From Lysobacterales bacterium UBA5700 (GTDB lineage Bacteria > Pseudomonadota > Gammaproteobacteria > Xanthomonadales > Xanthomonadaceae), in the NCBI GenBank assembly GCA_002420085.1, contig DIHI01000116.1, forward strand, positions 31,463 through 54,851: a stretch of 23,389 nucleotides of DNA, in the 5' to 3' direction. The notes under the pieces are model-generated. The model was not told the origin of the DNA. It saw nothing but the letters and a program-made list of their open reading frames with translations, and ran no database searches. The position numbers and the translations under genes were made by a program. Below are positions 8,736 to 16,668 of the stretch, piece by piece (within the stretch, counting starts at the first letter, position 1; each line of letters begins with the position of its first letter).

Positions 8736-11700
8736 GCCGCATCCTCCGTATCGGCCAGATCGATCCAGCGCCACAGATCGGCGGCCACCCTGTCCAGTTC
8801 CGCACGGGCCTCGGTTCCGAGGGCAAAGTCGATCGCGCCGGCCAGCAGATGGGCATAGCCGGGCGGGTAGTCGCGCTCGCCTAGTGCGCGGGTTCCGAAC
8901 GTCCGATCGCCACCCGAACCGGCATCGCCGATGAAGTCCGCCGACACCCGCGCGCGATCACCGACCGCTGCTCGCCAACTGGTCCGGGGGAAATACCAAT
9001 GCGGCCGAACGATCGCCTGCTGCCGGAACTCGATCAGTGCCGCGAGGCGTTCGACCAGTTCGGCACGAGCCTGCGCGACCGCCGGACGGTCATCACGCTC
9101 GGCGGATCGAACCTGCCGTGCGTCCCAGGCGGCGATCGCCTGTTGCCAGGGGGCATCCGACTGTTCGGTCAACAGCGCCATCCGGACCGGGCGCTCGAAC
9201 GGCATCGACAGGCGCAGCAAGGCCCATTCGATGAAGGCCGGAATGCGTTCGCGGAAGCTGAGTTCCGATTCCGATCGCTTGCCCGGAAAGGCATCGAACA
9301 GCCACTCGGCACCGCTGCTGCGCCGGACCCGTCCGGACTCGCCGATCACCATCCACGGTCCGATCTCGATGGCATGACGGACCGGGTGCGCCGGCGGCAG
9401 CCGACCCTCCTCGAAAACCGGATGCTGGCCAGCGCTGGCCAGCAGGGCGTCAACCCGCTGCCGTTCGGCCTGCCACGCCTGCTGACCGGGCCGACCCGGC
9501 GGCAGCAGACCGCAGGCAGCCAGCCAGATCGGCGGTTCGGCCGGGGCGGTCGGTAATCCCTGCTCGGCGGCATGCTGGAACACCCGCACACCGACCCGAT
9601 CGATCCGCTCGAAGCGTTCGGCCAGCGGCTCGCGCTCGGCCAGCCGATCCGGTTCCAGCGCATTGAGGCGAATCCGCAGGCAGTCACGCAACACGTGCCG
9701 GGCCGGATCGCGGTAATAGGCCAGCAGGTCGCGCAGGGCGACCTCGATGGTCGTTCCCGATGCGACCCCGATGTCCGCTTCGGCCACTGTCGATGGCCGA
9801 TAGAAGACCTGGGCATGCGCTGCTCCGGTCGGGGCTGGCTGGATCGACTCCGGGCAGGCCAGCCGATAGTCGGCCTGCATGAAGGAAAACAGCGCCGGAT
9901 CGCTGGCAGGGGACGACCGAACGCCGCTCTCGTCATCGCCAGCGACGCCCCCGGAAGCCCGGAAATAGCGGCGATCGAACGGCTGCAATGGGTGGTAGAC
10001 CAGCCAGGGTCGCACGTCCGCATCGGCATCGGGCGCGATACCGGCGGCGGTATCGAGTGCGGCCAGCAATTCCGCCAGCGGTGCCGCTGGATTGCGCGGC
10101 CGATCGTCATGCACGCCCTCGCCGAGGTAACTCAGGTGCAGACGCCAGCGCGCCGCCATCACCGTTTCGAGAAACAGATAGCGATCGTCGCTGCGGGTAT
10201 CGCGATCACCGATCCGACGCAGACGCTGCATCGGATCGAGCGCGACTTCACCACCGGGTCGCGGGTACTCGCCATCGTTCAGCCCGAGCACGGCGATCAT
10301 GCGAAACGGAATCGCCCGCTGCGGCACCATCCCGCACACGGTGATGGCACCCAGCAGGAAGTGCTGGCGATCGGGCACACTGGCCAGCCGCTCCAGCCAG
10401 ACATCACGCACCACCGAGAATTCCAGCACCGGATCCAGCCCTTGACTGGCGGTCTCATCGGCCAGTGCCGCCAGCGCCGACCGCAGCACCCGCCAGGCAT
10501 CGACCGCCACCGAATCGTGCGGATCGATGGCAAACAACGCATCCAGATGGGCCAACCACAGGGACACCCAGTGCGATGCCGGGCGGGCCATGCGGCTGCC
10601 CTCGACCACGGCCGACACCTCACGCAGCAGAAGCTCGAAGCGGCCGAGCAGATCGGCACGCGGGCCATCGATGCCGGGAATCGTCGCCAGCACGGCGGCA
10701 TCCGGAAGACTGAGCAGATCGACCCGTTCATCGCCGAGCGCACCGACCGCATGGCTCGCCAACAAGCGATCCATCGCCCAGGCCAGGCTGTGCTCGGCCA
10801 GAGCCGGCACCTCGAACCGGCTGCGATGCTCGGCATCCAGCGCCCAAGCGGCGCGAACCTCGACCAGCCAGTCGGCGATCTCGGCCAGATCATCCTCGTC
10901 GAAACGGAACCGACGACGGACCGCCGGTTGTCCGGCCAGATCGAGCAGTTCGGGGGCGGTCACCCGCGACTGCGGCAGGGCCAACAGGCTCTCGAAGGCC
11001 AGAAACAGCGGATGCAGGGTCCGCAACGGCACATCGGCCAGGTGATAGGGCAGACGACCGGCGAAGCCACCTGCACTGCCCGGCAGGTCGAACACCGCCG
11101 GCAGCAGGGGCAGGTAGGCAGCGATGTCGGGCGCCATCACCACGATGTCGGACGGCATGAGTCCGGGATCGTCGGCCAGCGCCCGCAGCAGTTGATCACG
11201 CAGCACCTCCAGTTCGCGCAGCCGGGTGCGACAGACATGGACCCGCAACGAGGCATCGCTGCGCTGATCCGACGGACATCCGAGCAGACTCGGATCGAGC
11301 CGTCGGATGCTCTCCTGCACCCGCGCCAGGCGATCGGTCGGCATCGCATCGGACTCGCTGTGATCAGCCGCGTGGCGGACATCGATTGCCGGACCCTCAT
11401 CGTCATGCAGGGCCATGAAGAAATGCTGGCCGAGCCGGCCCCAGCGCGCCAGCAGTGGGTGCGATCGCTCCTGCTCGAAGTACCAGGCTTCCGCGTCCGG
11501 CGAGAATGGCTCACGCAACGCCTGCTCGCGCAAGGCCCGGCGCGGATCGAGCAATCCCCCCCAATATTCCCGGCAGGGATCAGGCAGGTACAGGACCACC
11601 GTGCGGTGCCGTGCCAGCGCTCGCAGCACCGCCAGTTCCGGTGGCGGCAGGTGGGCGATGCCGAACAGATGGACCGGTTCGACCACTGCCTCGCCGGCAT

Positions 11701-12301
11701 CATCGGCCAGCGCCGTCAGCAGCGCTGTGACCCGCTCGCCGCGATGGGCGATGCCGATTTCTCGCCTGAGCAGATGCCAGAGAGGGCCGAGCACGTCATC
11801 GTGTGGCTCGGCCGCCGCATCACGCGCCCAGGCTGCCAGCCAGTCCGGCCGGTAGGCCAGATAGCGGCTGTAGACCCCGGCCAAGCGGTCGGCCAGCCGA
11901 AATCGGCGGCGGGCAGACTCGCTGGACCCGACATCGAAATACCGCGCCAGACGCGGCGACGGCAGCCGGTCCAGTGCCGCGTGGATGCGCCAGCGCAGAC
12001 AGTCGCGGCGATACGACGCGGCCGCCTCGGCTTCGATCCCGAGCAGACGACGTGCAAGATCGTCGAACCAGGTGCCCGGCAGTACGACATCGAGATTGGC
12101 GACGATGCCATCGTTGCCGCGACTGCGCGCCAATGCCCCGAGCAGCCAGTGACGCATGCCCGGATGCGCGGCGACCACCGTCTGTGGTGCCAGCGGATCG
12201 TCCGGCGCAGTCGCCCGCAACAGGGTGTCGAGCGGCTCCAGCAGCGCCTCCAGCCGACTGGCGCGGTAAACGATCAGACCGGTGTTGCTATCGTCTGGCA
12301 C
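8732..12301 (-). CDS. recC: Exodeoxyribonuclease V subunit gamma (RecC)
   Basis: RecC is the scaffold and Chi-recognition subunit of RecBCD. It is a catalytically dead helicase-nuclease fold that splits the duplex and threads the strands. The 1189 residues are slightly longer than E. coli RecC (about 1122). RecC-like stretches include VYRASRLEALLEPL near the N-terminus, HPGMRHWL (46-53), HLFGIAHLPPPELAVLRAL (about 211-229), the DPCREYWG segment (241-248), and RAIPFRMIAVLGLNDGEYPR towards the middle. The start is a GTG at 12299-12301, with AGGA placed 7 nt upstream. It is the first gene of the recC-recB-recD unit and is divergent from queD. Unlike E. coli, there is no ptrA protease gene between recC and recB. 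Chi specificity cannot be read from the sequence alone. Confidence 0.95.
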   Translation of the reverse strand: MPDDSNTGLIVYRASRLEALLEPLDTLLRATAPDDPLAPQTVVAAHPGMRHWLLGALARSRGNDGIVANLDVVLPGTWFDDLARRLLGIEAEAAASYRRDCLRWRIHAALDRLPSPRLARYFDVGSSESARRRFRLADRLAGVYSRYLAYRPDWLAAWARDAAAEPHDDVLGPLWHLLRREIGIAHRGERVTALLTALADDAGEAVVEPVHLFGIAHLPPPELAVLRALARHRTVVLYLPDPCREYWGGLLDPRRALREQALREPFSPDAEAWYFEQERSHPLLARWGRLGQHFFMALHDDEGPAIDVRHAADHSESDAMPTDRLARVQESIRRLDPSLLGCPSDQRSDASLRVHVCRTRLRELEVLRDQLLRALADDPGLMPSDIVVMAPDIAAYLPLLPAVFDLPGSAGGFAGRLPYHLADVPLRTLHPLFLAFESLLALPQSRVTAPELLDLAGQPAVRRRFRFDEDDLAEIADWLVEVRAAWALDAEHRSRFEVPALAEHSLAWAMDRLLASHAVGALGDERVDLLSLPDAAVLATIPGIDGPRADLLGRFELLLREVSAVVEGSRMARPASHWVSLWLAHLDALFAIDPHDSVAVDAWRVLRSALAALADETASQGLDPVLEFSVVRDVWLERLASVPDRQHFLLGAITVCGMVPQRAIPFRMIAVLGLNDGEYPRPGGEVALDPMQRLRRIGDRDTRSDDRYLFLETVMAARWRLHLSYLGEGVHDDRPRNPAAPLAELLAALDTAAGIAPDADADVRPWLVYHPLQPFDRRYFRASGGVAGDDESGVRSSPASDPALFSFMQADYRLACPESIQPAPTGAAHAQVFYRPSTVAEADIGVASGTTIEVALRDLLAYYRDPARHVLRDCLRIRLNALEPDRLAEREPLAERFERIDRVGVRVFQHAAEQGLPTAPAEPPIWLAACGLLPPGRPGQQAWQAERQRVDALLASAGQHPVFEEGRLPPAHPVRHAIEIGPWMVIGESGRVRRSSGAEWLFDAFPGKRSESELSFRERIPAFIEWALLRLSMPFERPVRMALLTEQSDAPWQQAIAAWDARQVRSAERDDRPAVAQARAELVERLAALIEFRQQAIVRPHWYFPRTSWRAAVGDRARVSADFIGDAGSGGDRTFGTRALGERDYPPGYAHLLAGAIDFALGTEARAELDRVAADLWRWIDLADTEDAA

Positions 12302-12493
12302 TGCGGGTTCCTGTCATCGAAAGAGGGTCCGGATGGATCCAGACACGGCGCCAGTCTGCATCGATCCGATCGCAGGGCATGAGAATAGCCCGTTGCCGAC
12401 AGCCATCGTCGATAATGACCGGCCGGCCCGCCCGCCGCCATCGACCGCCGCTGCGCATCCACAGTGGCCCCAGCCCAGCGTCCGACCTTCCGC

Positions 12494-12865
12494 ATGGACA
12501 TCTTCAAGATCTTCACCCTCGAAATCGCCCACCGCCTGCCCAATGTTCCCGATGGGCACAAGTGCGCCCGCCTGCACGGACACAGCCTGCGGGTCGAGAT
12601 CCGAGTGACCGGCACGCCCGACCCGCATACCGGCTGGGTGATGGACTTCGCCGACATCAAGGCCGCCTTCCGGCCGCTGTTCGAGCAACTCGACCACCAC
12701 TACCTCAACGACATTCCCGGCCTGGAAAATCCGACCTCGGAAATCATCGCCCGCTGGCTCTGGCAGCGCCTGCAACCGGCCCTGCCCGGCCTGTCCGAGG
12801 TGATCGTCCACGAGACCTGCACCGCAGGCGCCCGCTATCGCGGCGATCCGCAGGATCGAGCCTGA
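12494..12865 (+). CDS. queD: 6-carboxy-5,6,7,8-tetrahydropterin synthase (QueD)
   Basis: QueD converts dihydroneopterin triphosphate to 6-carboxytetrahydropterin, the second step towards preQ0 and the tRNA base queuosine. The protein has 123 residues, the normal length. Zinc ligands H13, H28 and H30 lie in [21 protein letters not shown]24 is the catalytic cysteine, D67 and H68 lie in [19 protein letters not shown], and E107 lies in HETCTAG. The match to E. coli QueD as remembered is close along the whole length. The ATG at 12494 is preferred because the homologous N-terminus begins just before FTLEIAHRL. An in-frame GTG at 12464 would add ten unrelated residues. No strong Shine-Dalgarno sequence precedes the start. 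No other queuosine gene is nearby. Confidence 0.95.
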   Translation: MDIFKIFTLEIAHRLPNVPDGHKCARLHGHSLRVEIRVTGTPDPHTGWVMDFADIKAAFRPLFEQLDHHYLNDIPGLENPTSEIIARWLWQRLQPALPGLSEVIVHETCTAGARYRGDPQDRA

Positions 12866-12970
12866 CCGCCCGCCGCGCCTGGAATTTCATCGAAATCATG
12901 CACCGCACCAGGCAACACACTTCAATGAAATCAAAAAGATGAACAAACATTCAGGATAAATAGCGGGTTT
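12866..12970. other. AT-rich upstream region of the phasin promoter
   Basis: This gap is markedly richer in A and T than anything around it, especially 12881-12970. It holds a short inverted repeat, ATTTC-ATC-GAAAT (12884-12896), and two copies of GAAATCA (12892-12898 and 12927-12933). No open frame is credible and no terminator for queD is visible. It could be an UP element or a regulator or nucleoid-protein binding region for the phasin promoter. That is inference. Confidence 0.45.
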
Positions 12971-12972
12971 AT

Positions 12973-12987
12973 TGTTGCGCTGCAACA
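12973..12987. promoter_or_regulatory. Palindromic operator candidate over phasin -35 (PhaR-like)
   Basis: TGTTGCGCTGCAACA is a perfect inverted repeat: TGTTGC, 3-nt spacer GCT, GCAACA. It covers the -35 hexamer of the phasin promoter, the usual place for a repressor site. TGC/GCA-rich palindromes upstream of phasin genes are the known targets of the PHA-responsive repressor PhaR in several proteobacteria. Assignment to PhaR is inference, and no phaR gene is in the window. Confidence 0.55.
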
Positions 12988-13003
12988 TGATTCGCGCTAG
13001 GCT
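12975..13003 (+). promoter_or_regulatory. Sigma-70 promoter of the phasin gene
   Basis: TTGCGC (12975-12980) and TAGGCT (12998-13003) are separated by exactly 17 bp. Each hexamer matches the consensus at four positions. The predicted start near 13010 leaves a leader of about 34 nt before the ATG at 13044. The strong AT contrast upstream supports the call. Confidence 0.6.
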
Positions 13004-13043
13004 GGTTCCAGTACCCGCCGCTCCACCTGCCAGGAGACCGACC

Positions 13044-13448
13044 ATGTTCGACCAACTCGCCACCCCGTTCGCCAACCAGACCCGTCAGTTCGCCGATGCC
13101 GCCCTCAAGGCCAACGCGCTGACCCTCAACAGCCTGGAACAGATCGTCAACCTCCAGGTCAAGACCTTCGAGGACCGTTTCGCCGCCACCCTGGCCTTCC
13201 TCAGTGAAGCCGGCGACGTGCGCGATCCGGAAGCCCTCAAGGCGTTCCTGCCGAAGAGCGCCCAACTCGCCAAGGACCACGCCGAGACTGTCTACCATGC
13301 CTCCCAGGAGATCTTCGCGCAGACGCTGAAGACCCAGGAAGCGCTGGCCGAACTGGTCAAGGGACAGTTCGAGGCGGTCAACGAAGAGTTCGCCAAGGCC
13401 AGCCCGGCTGCCAAGACCGCGCGCAAGCCGGCCGCCGTCGCCAAGTAA
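13044..13448 (+). CDS. Phasin family protein
   Basis: The protein is 134 residues, mostly amphipathic helix, with no signal peptide. It fits the phasin family of small proteins that coat polyhydroxyalkanoate granules and control their number and size. The N-terminus (MFDQLATPFANQTRQFADAA) and the run LNSLEQIVNLQVKTFEDRF are typical. The C-terminal tail (AAKTARKPAAVAK) is Ala/Lys-rich, like the DNA- or surface-binding tails of some phasins. AGGAG at 13032-13036 lies 7 nt before the ATG. The gene stands alone, with its own promoter, a palindromic operator candidate and a strong terminator. No PHA synthase or depolymerase gene is visible. The family is sure enough, but the granule role is inferred from the family. 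Confidence 0.88.
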   Translation: MFDQLATPFANQTRQFADAALKANALTLNSLEQIVNLQVKTFEDRFAATLAFLSEAGDVRDPEALKAFLPKSAQLAKDHAETVYHASQEIFAQTLKTQEALAELVKGQFEAVNEEFAKASPAAKTARKPAAVAK

Positions 13449-13531
13449 TCTCCGAGAAGTTCCCGTCCACGACAGTGGATCGGCGCTCCCCCGCTCACTC
13501 CCTCCCTCCCATTGGGGCACCAGCGCTGAAG

Positions 13532-13564
13532 CCCGGCGGATCACATCCGCCGGGTTTTCTTTTT
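13532..13564 (+). terminator. Rho-independent terminator after the phasin gene
   Basis: CCCGGCGGA (13532-13540) pairs perfectly with TCCGCCGGG (13546-13554) around the 5-nt loop TCACA. It is followed by a T-rich tract at 13555-13564 (TTTTCTTTTT-like). It lies 84 bp beyond the phasin stop and just before the convergent RND gene, so it should isolate both units. Confidence 0.93.
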
Positions 13565-13589
13565 GCACGACGGCAGGTCCGGCCGGTGG

Positions 13590-16500
13590 TCAGGCCGCGC
13601 TGACGGCGACTCGATCACGCCCGAGCAGCAGGTAGAACGCCGGCAACACGAACAGGGTGAACACCGTCCCAAGGGTCATTCCAGCGGCAATCACCAGGCC
13701 GATCGCGAAGCGGGCCGCCGAGCCCGGCCCGGAGGCGATCAACAGCGGCACCACCGCCAGCACCAGCGAGGCCGTGGTCATCAGCACGGGCCGCAGGCGG
13801 ATCGAGGCGGCCTGCTCGATCGCCTCGCGCTTGGACAGTCCGCGCGCCAACAGGGTGTTGGCAAACTCGACGATCAGGATGCCGTGCTTGGAAATCACCC
13901 CGATCAGGGTGACCAGGCCGACCTGGGTGTAGATGTTCAGGGTGGTCAGCCCGAGCGAGACGAAGATCATCGCGCCACAGATCGCCATCGGCACGGTGAC
14001 CAGCATGATCAGCGGATCGCGAAAACTCTCGAACTGCGCCGCCAGCACCAGATAGATCGCCAGCAGGGCGAACAGGAAGGTCATCGCCATGGCATCACCC
14101 TCCACCTTGAACTGACGCGACTGGCCGGCGTAATCGACCGTGTAACCGCTCGGCAGGATCGCTGCGGCGGCCTCCTCCAGCACCGCCAGGGCATCGCCGA
14201 GTGCCACCCCAGGACGAGGCACGGCCGAGATCGTCACGCTGTTGAGTTGCTGAAAGCGATTGAGCGCGCGCGGCTGCACCTCGTCCTGCAAATCAACCAC
14301 GGCCGCCAATGGCACCAGGCGGCCGTCGCCGGCCCGGGTGTAGTAGCCCGCCAGTTGTTCGGGCGTCAGCCGGTCGCTGCGCCGCACCTGCGGGATGACC
14401 TTGTAGGAACGGTTCTCCAACGAGAACCGGTTGCTGTAGGCACCCGACAGCATCGCCGACAGATCGGCAGCGATCTGGCGCATGTCGATGCCCAGTGCTG
14501 CCGCCTTGTCACGGTCGATCCGCAATTGGGTGCGCGGTTTGTCGATCTTGAGATCGGAGTTGAGGAAGATGAACCGGCGGCTCTCGAAGCCCTTGGCGAT
14601 GATCTGATCGGCGACTTCCTGCAATGCTGCCACCGGCATCGTCGAGCCAATCACGAACTCGACCGGAAAGCCACCGCCACCCGGGGTCGGCAACGGCGGT
14701 GGAATCAGAACCGCGACCTGGATGCCGGCAATCCGGTCGATTTCCGGTTGCACCGACGCCTGCAAGACCTGCTCGGTGCTTCGGCTGCGCTCGCTCCACG
14801 GATCGAGCACGAAACCGGCAATTGCATTGGAGGTCGAGGCGGCACCGGCAGCCCCCTCGAACCCGTTGATCAGGAACAGATTGCCGACCTCGGGAACCTC
14901 GGCGGCGATCTCTGCGATGCGCGTGGTGTAGCGTTCGAGGTAATCGAGTGTCGTGTAGGGGTCGGAGTCGGCGATGGTCAGGATGAAACCCTGGTCCTCC
15001 TGCGGCGCCAGTTCCGACTGCGAGGAGACGAACAACAACCAGGTCGCGACCAGCAGCAGGCCACCGAACACCAGGGCCACGGAACGGGTCTCCAGGGTCG
15101 AGTGCAGCATCCGCATGTAGACCATGCGCAAGGACTCGAAACGGGCATCGAGCCAGGTCTCCAGCCGTCCACGCGCCTGCTCGCGCGGTTGCAACAGATG
15201 GGCACACATCATCGGCGACAGGGTCAGCGCGACCACGCCGGAAATCAGCACCGCACCGGCCAGGGTGAAGGCGAACTCGACGAACAGGGTTCCGCTCAGG
15301 CCACCGAGAAAACCGATCGGCAGATACACCGCGATCAGGGTGGTGGTCATCGCCACCACCGGCCAGGCCAGCTCACGGGCACCGACCAGGGCCGCCTCGC
15401 GCGGTGCCATGCCGTCCTCGATGTGTCGGTGGATATTCTCCAGCACGATGATGGCATCATCGACCACGATGCCGATCGCCAGCACCATTGCCAGCAGGGT
15501 CATCAGATTGATCGAGAAGCCGAACGTCCACATCAGGAACAGACCGCCGACCAGGGACAGCGGCACCGCCACCGCCGGCACGATCACGCTGCGCAGCGAG
15601 CCGAGAAACAGGAAGATCACCACGATCACGATCACCACCGCTTCGACGATGGTCCAGACTACTTCGTCGATGGCATCCCGGATGTAGACCGTGCTGTCGT
15701 AGGGGATTCGGGCATCCAGCCCCTCCGGCAGAGCGGGCAGGATGTCCCGATCCCAGACCGTGCGCACGGCAGCGATCACGTCCAGAGCGTTGGCGTCGGG
15801 CGCCACGAACACGCCGATGAAGGTGGCATTCTCGCCGTTGAAGACCACCGAACTGGCGTAGTTTTCCGAACCCAGTTCGACCTCGGCGACGTCGGCGAGA
15901 CGGACGATCGAATCACCCTCGCCACGCAGCACCAGATCCGCGAAGGCGGCGGGATCGCGCAGATCGGTGCTGGCGGTGAGATCGACCGCAACCATCTGGC
16001 CCTTGCTGGCACCGACCGCCGACAGCACGTTGTTGCTGCGCAGCGCGGCGACCACATCGCTGGCAGTCAGGCCGCGCGCGGCCATCCGCTCCGGATCAAG
16101 CCAGACCCGGATCGCAAAAGTCCGATCACCGAGAATCTGTGCGCGCTGCACGCCCGGCAGAGTGGACAGCTTGGGTTCGACCACCCGCACCAGATAGTCG
16201 GTGATCTGGCTGTCGCTCAGCACCGACGAATAGAACGACATGTACATCGCCGCCGTGGCGTCGCCCTGGCTCAGTTCGACCACCGGATCCTCGGCCTCGA
16301 CCGGCAGTTCGCCACGCAGCTTGTTGACCTTGGCAGCGATCTCGGTGAGCGCGGCATTGGGGTCGGCATCGAGCCGCAGGAAGGCACTGACCCGACTGCG
16401 GCTCGGCGAACTGCTCGACACCAGGTAATCGATGCCGGTGGCACTGGCGATCTCGCGCTCAAGCGGCGTGGTGATGAATCCCTGGATCAGATCGGCATCG

Positions 16501-16661
16501 GCACCGACGTAGGCCGTGCTGACGTTGATCACCGCGTTGCGCAGTTCGGGATACTGGCGAACGTTCAGCTCATCGGCAGCACGCAGACCGAGAAACAGGA
16601 TGAACAGGCTGACGACGCTGGCCAGTACCGGCCGAGCGATGAAGATATCGGTGAATTTCAT
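13590..16661 (-). CDS. RND multidrug efflux transporter, AcrB/HAE1 family
   Basis: This inner-membrane proton-driven pump of 1023 residues has the AcrB architecture: a first membrane helix (about 10-30), a large periplasmic loop, a helix block at about 335-560, a second periplasmic loop, and a final helix block. The proton relay is intact: D401 and D402 in GIVVDDAIIVLENI, K925 in GVISKHGILIVEFAN, and T962/T963 in LMTTASL. The start at 16661 (MKFTDIFIARPVLA) is the usual RND N-terminus. An upstream in-frame ATG at 16781 would lie inside the adaptor gene and adds unrelated residues. It follows the adaptor gene after 7 bp. Substrates cannot be told from sequence. It must use a TolC-like channel encoded elsewhere. 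Confidence 0.95.
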   Translation of the reverse strand: MKFTDIFIARPVLASVVSLFILFLGLRAADELNVRQYPELRNAVINVSTAYVGADADLIQGFITTPLEREIASATGIDYLVSSSSPSRSRVSAFLRLDADPNAALTEIAAKVNKLRGELPVEAEDPVVELSQGDATAAMYMSFYSSVLSDSQITDYLVRVVEPKLSTLPGVQRAQILGDRTFAIRVWLDPERMAARGLTASDVVAALRSNNVLSAVGASKGQMVAVDLTASTDLRDPAAFADLVLRGEGDSIVRLADVAEVELGSENYASSVVFNGENATFIGVFVAPDANALDVIAAVRTVWDRDILPALPEGLDARIPYDSTVYIRDAIDEVVWTIVEAVVIVIVVIFLFLGSLRSVIVPAVAVPLSLVGGLFLMWTFGFSINLMTLLAMVLAIGIVVDDAIIVLENIHRHIEDGMAPREAALVGARELAWPVVAMTTTLIAVYLPIGFLGGLSGTLFVEFAFTLAGAVLISGVVALTLSPMMCAHLLQPREQARGRLETWLDARFESLRMVYMRMLHSTLETRSVALVFGGLLLVATWLLFVSSQSELAPQEDQGFILTIADSDPYTTLDYLERYTTRIAEIAAEVPEVGNLFLINGFEGAAGAASTSNAIAGFVLDPWSERSRSTEQVLQASVQPEIDRIAGIQVAVLIPPPLPTPGGGGFPVEFVIGSTMPVAALQEVADQIIAKGFESRRFIFLNSDLKIDKPRTQLRIDRDKAAALGIDMRQIAADLSAMLSGAYSNRFSLENRSYKVIPQVRRSDRLTPEQLAGYYTRAGDGRLVPLAAVVDLQDEVQPRALNRFQQLNSVTISAVPRPGVALGDALAVLEEAAAAILPSGYTVDYAGQSRQFKVEGDAMAMTFLFALLAIYLVLAAQFESFRDPLIMLVTVPMAICGAMIFVSLGLTTLNIYTQVGLVTLIGVISKHGILIVEFANTLLARGLSKREAIEQAASIRLRPVLMTTASLVLAVVPLLIASGPGSAARFAIGLVIAAGMTLGTVFTLFVLPAFYLLLGRDRVAVSAA

Positions 16662-16668
16662 CGTCGGG

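Noticed and set aside
6129..12382. Very long plus-strand open frames opposite recB and recC (909 aa at 6129-8858 and 936 aa at 9572-12382)
   Set aside because: They lie antisense to genes with full RecB and RecC motifs. Their translations are rich in Gln, Arg, His and Gly without any domain, which is the usual shadow effect in high-GC DNA.
12302..12493. Possible preQ1 riboswitch or clear promoters between recC and queD
   Set aside because: No preQ1 aptamer-like core was visible. The -10-like GATAAT at 12411-12416 has no -35 at a proper distance, so neither was called.
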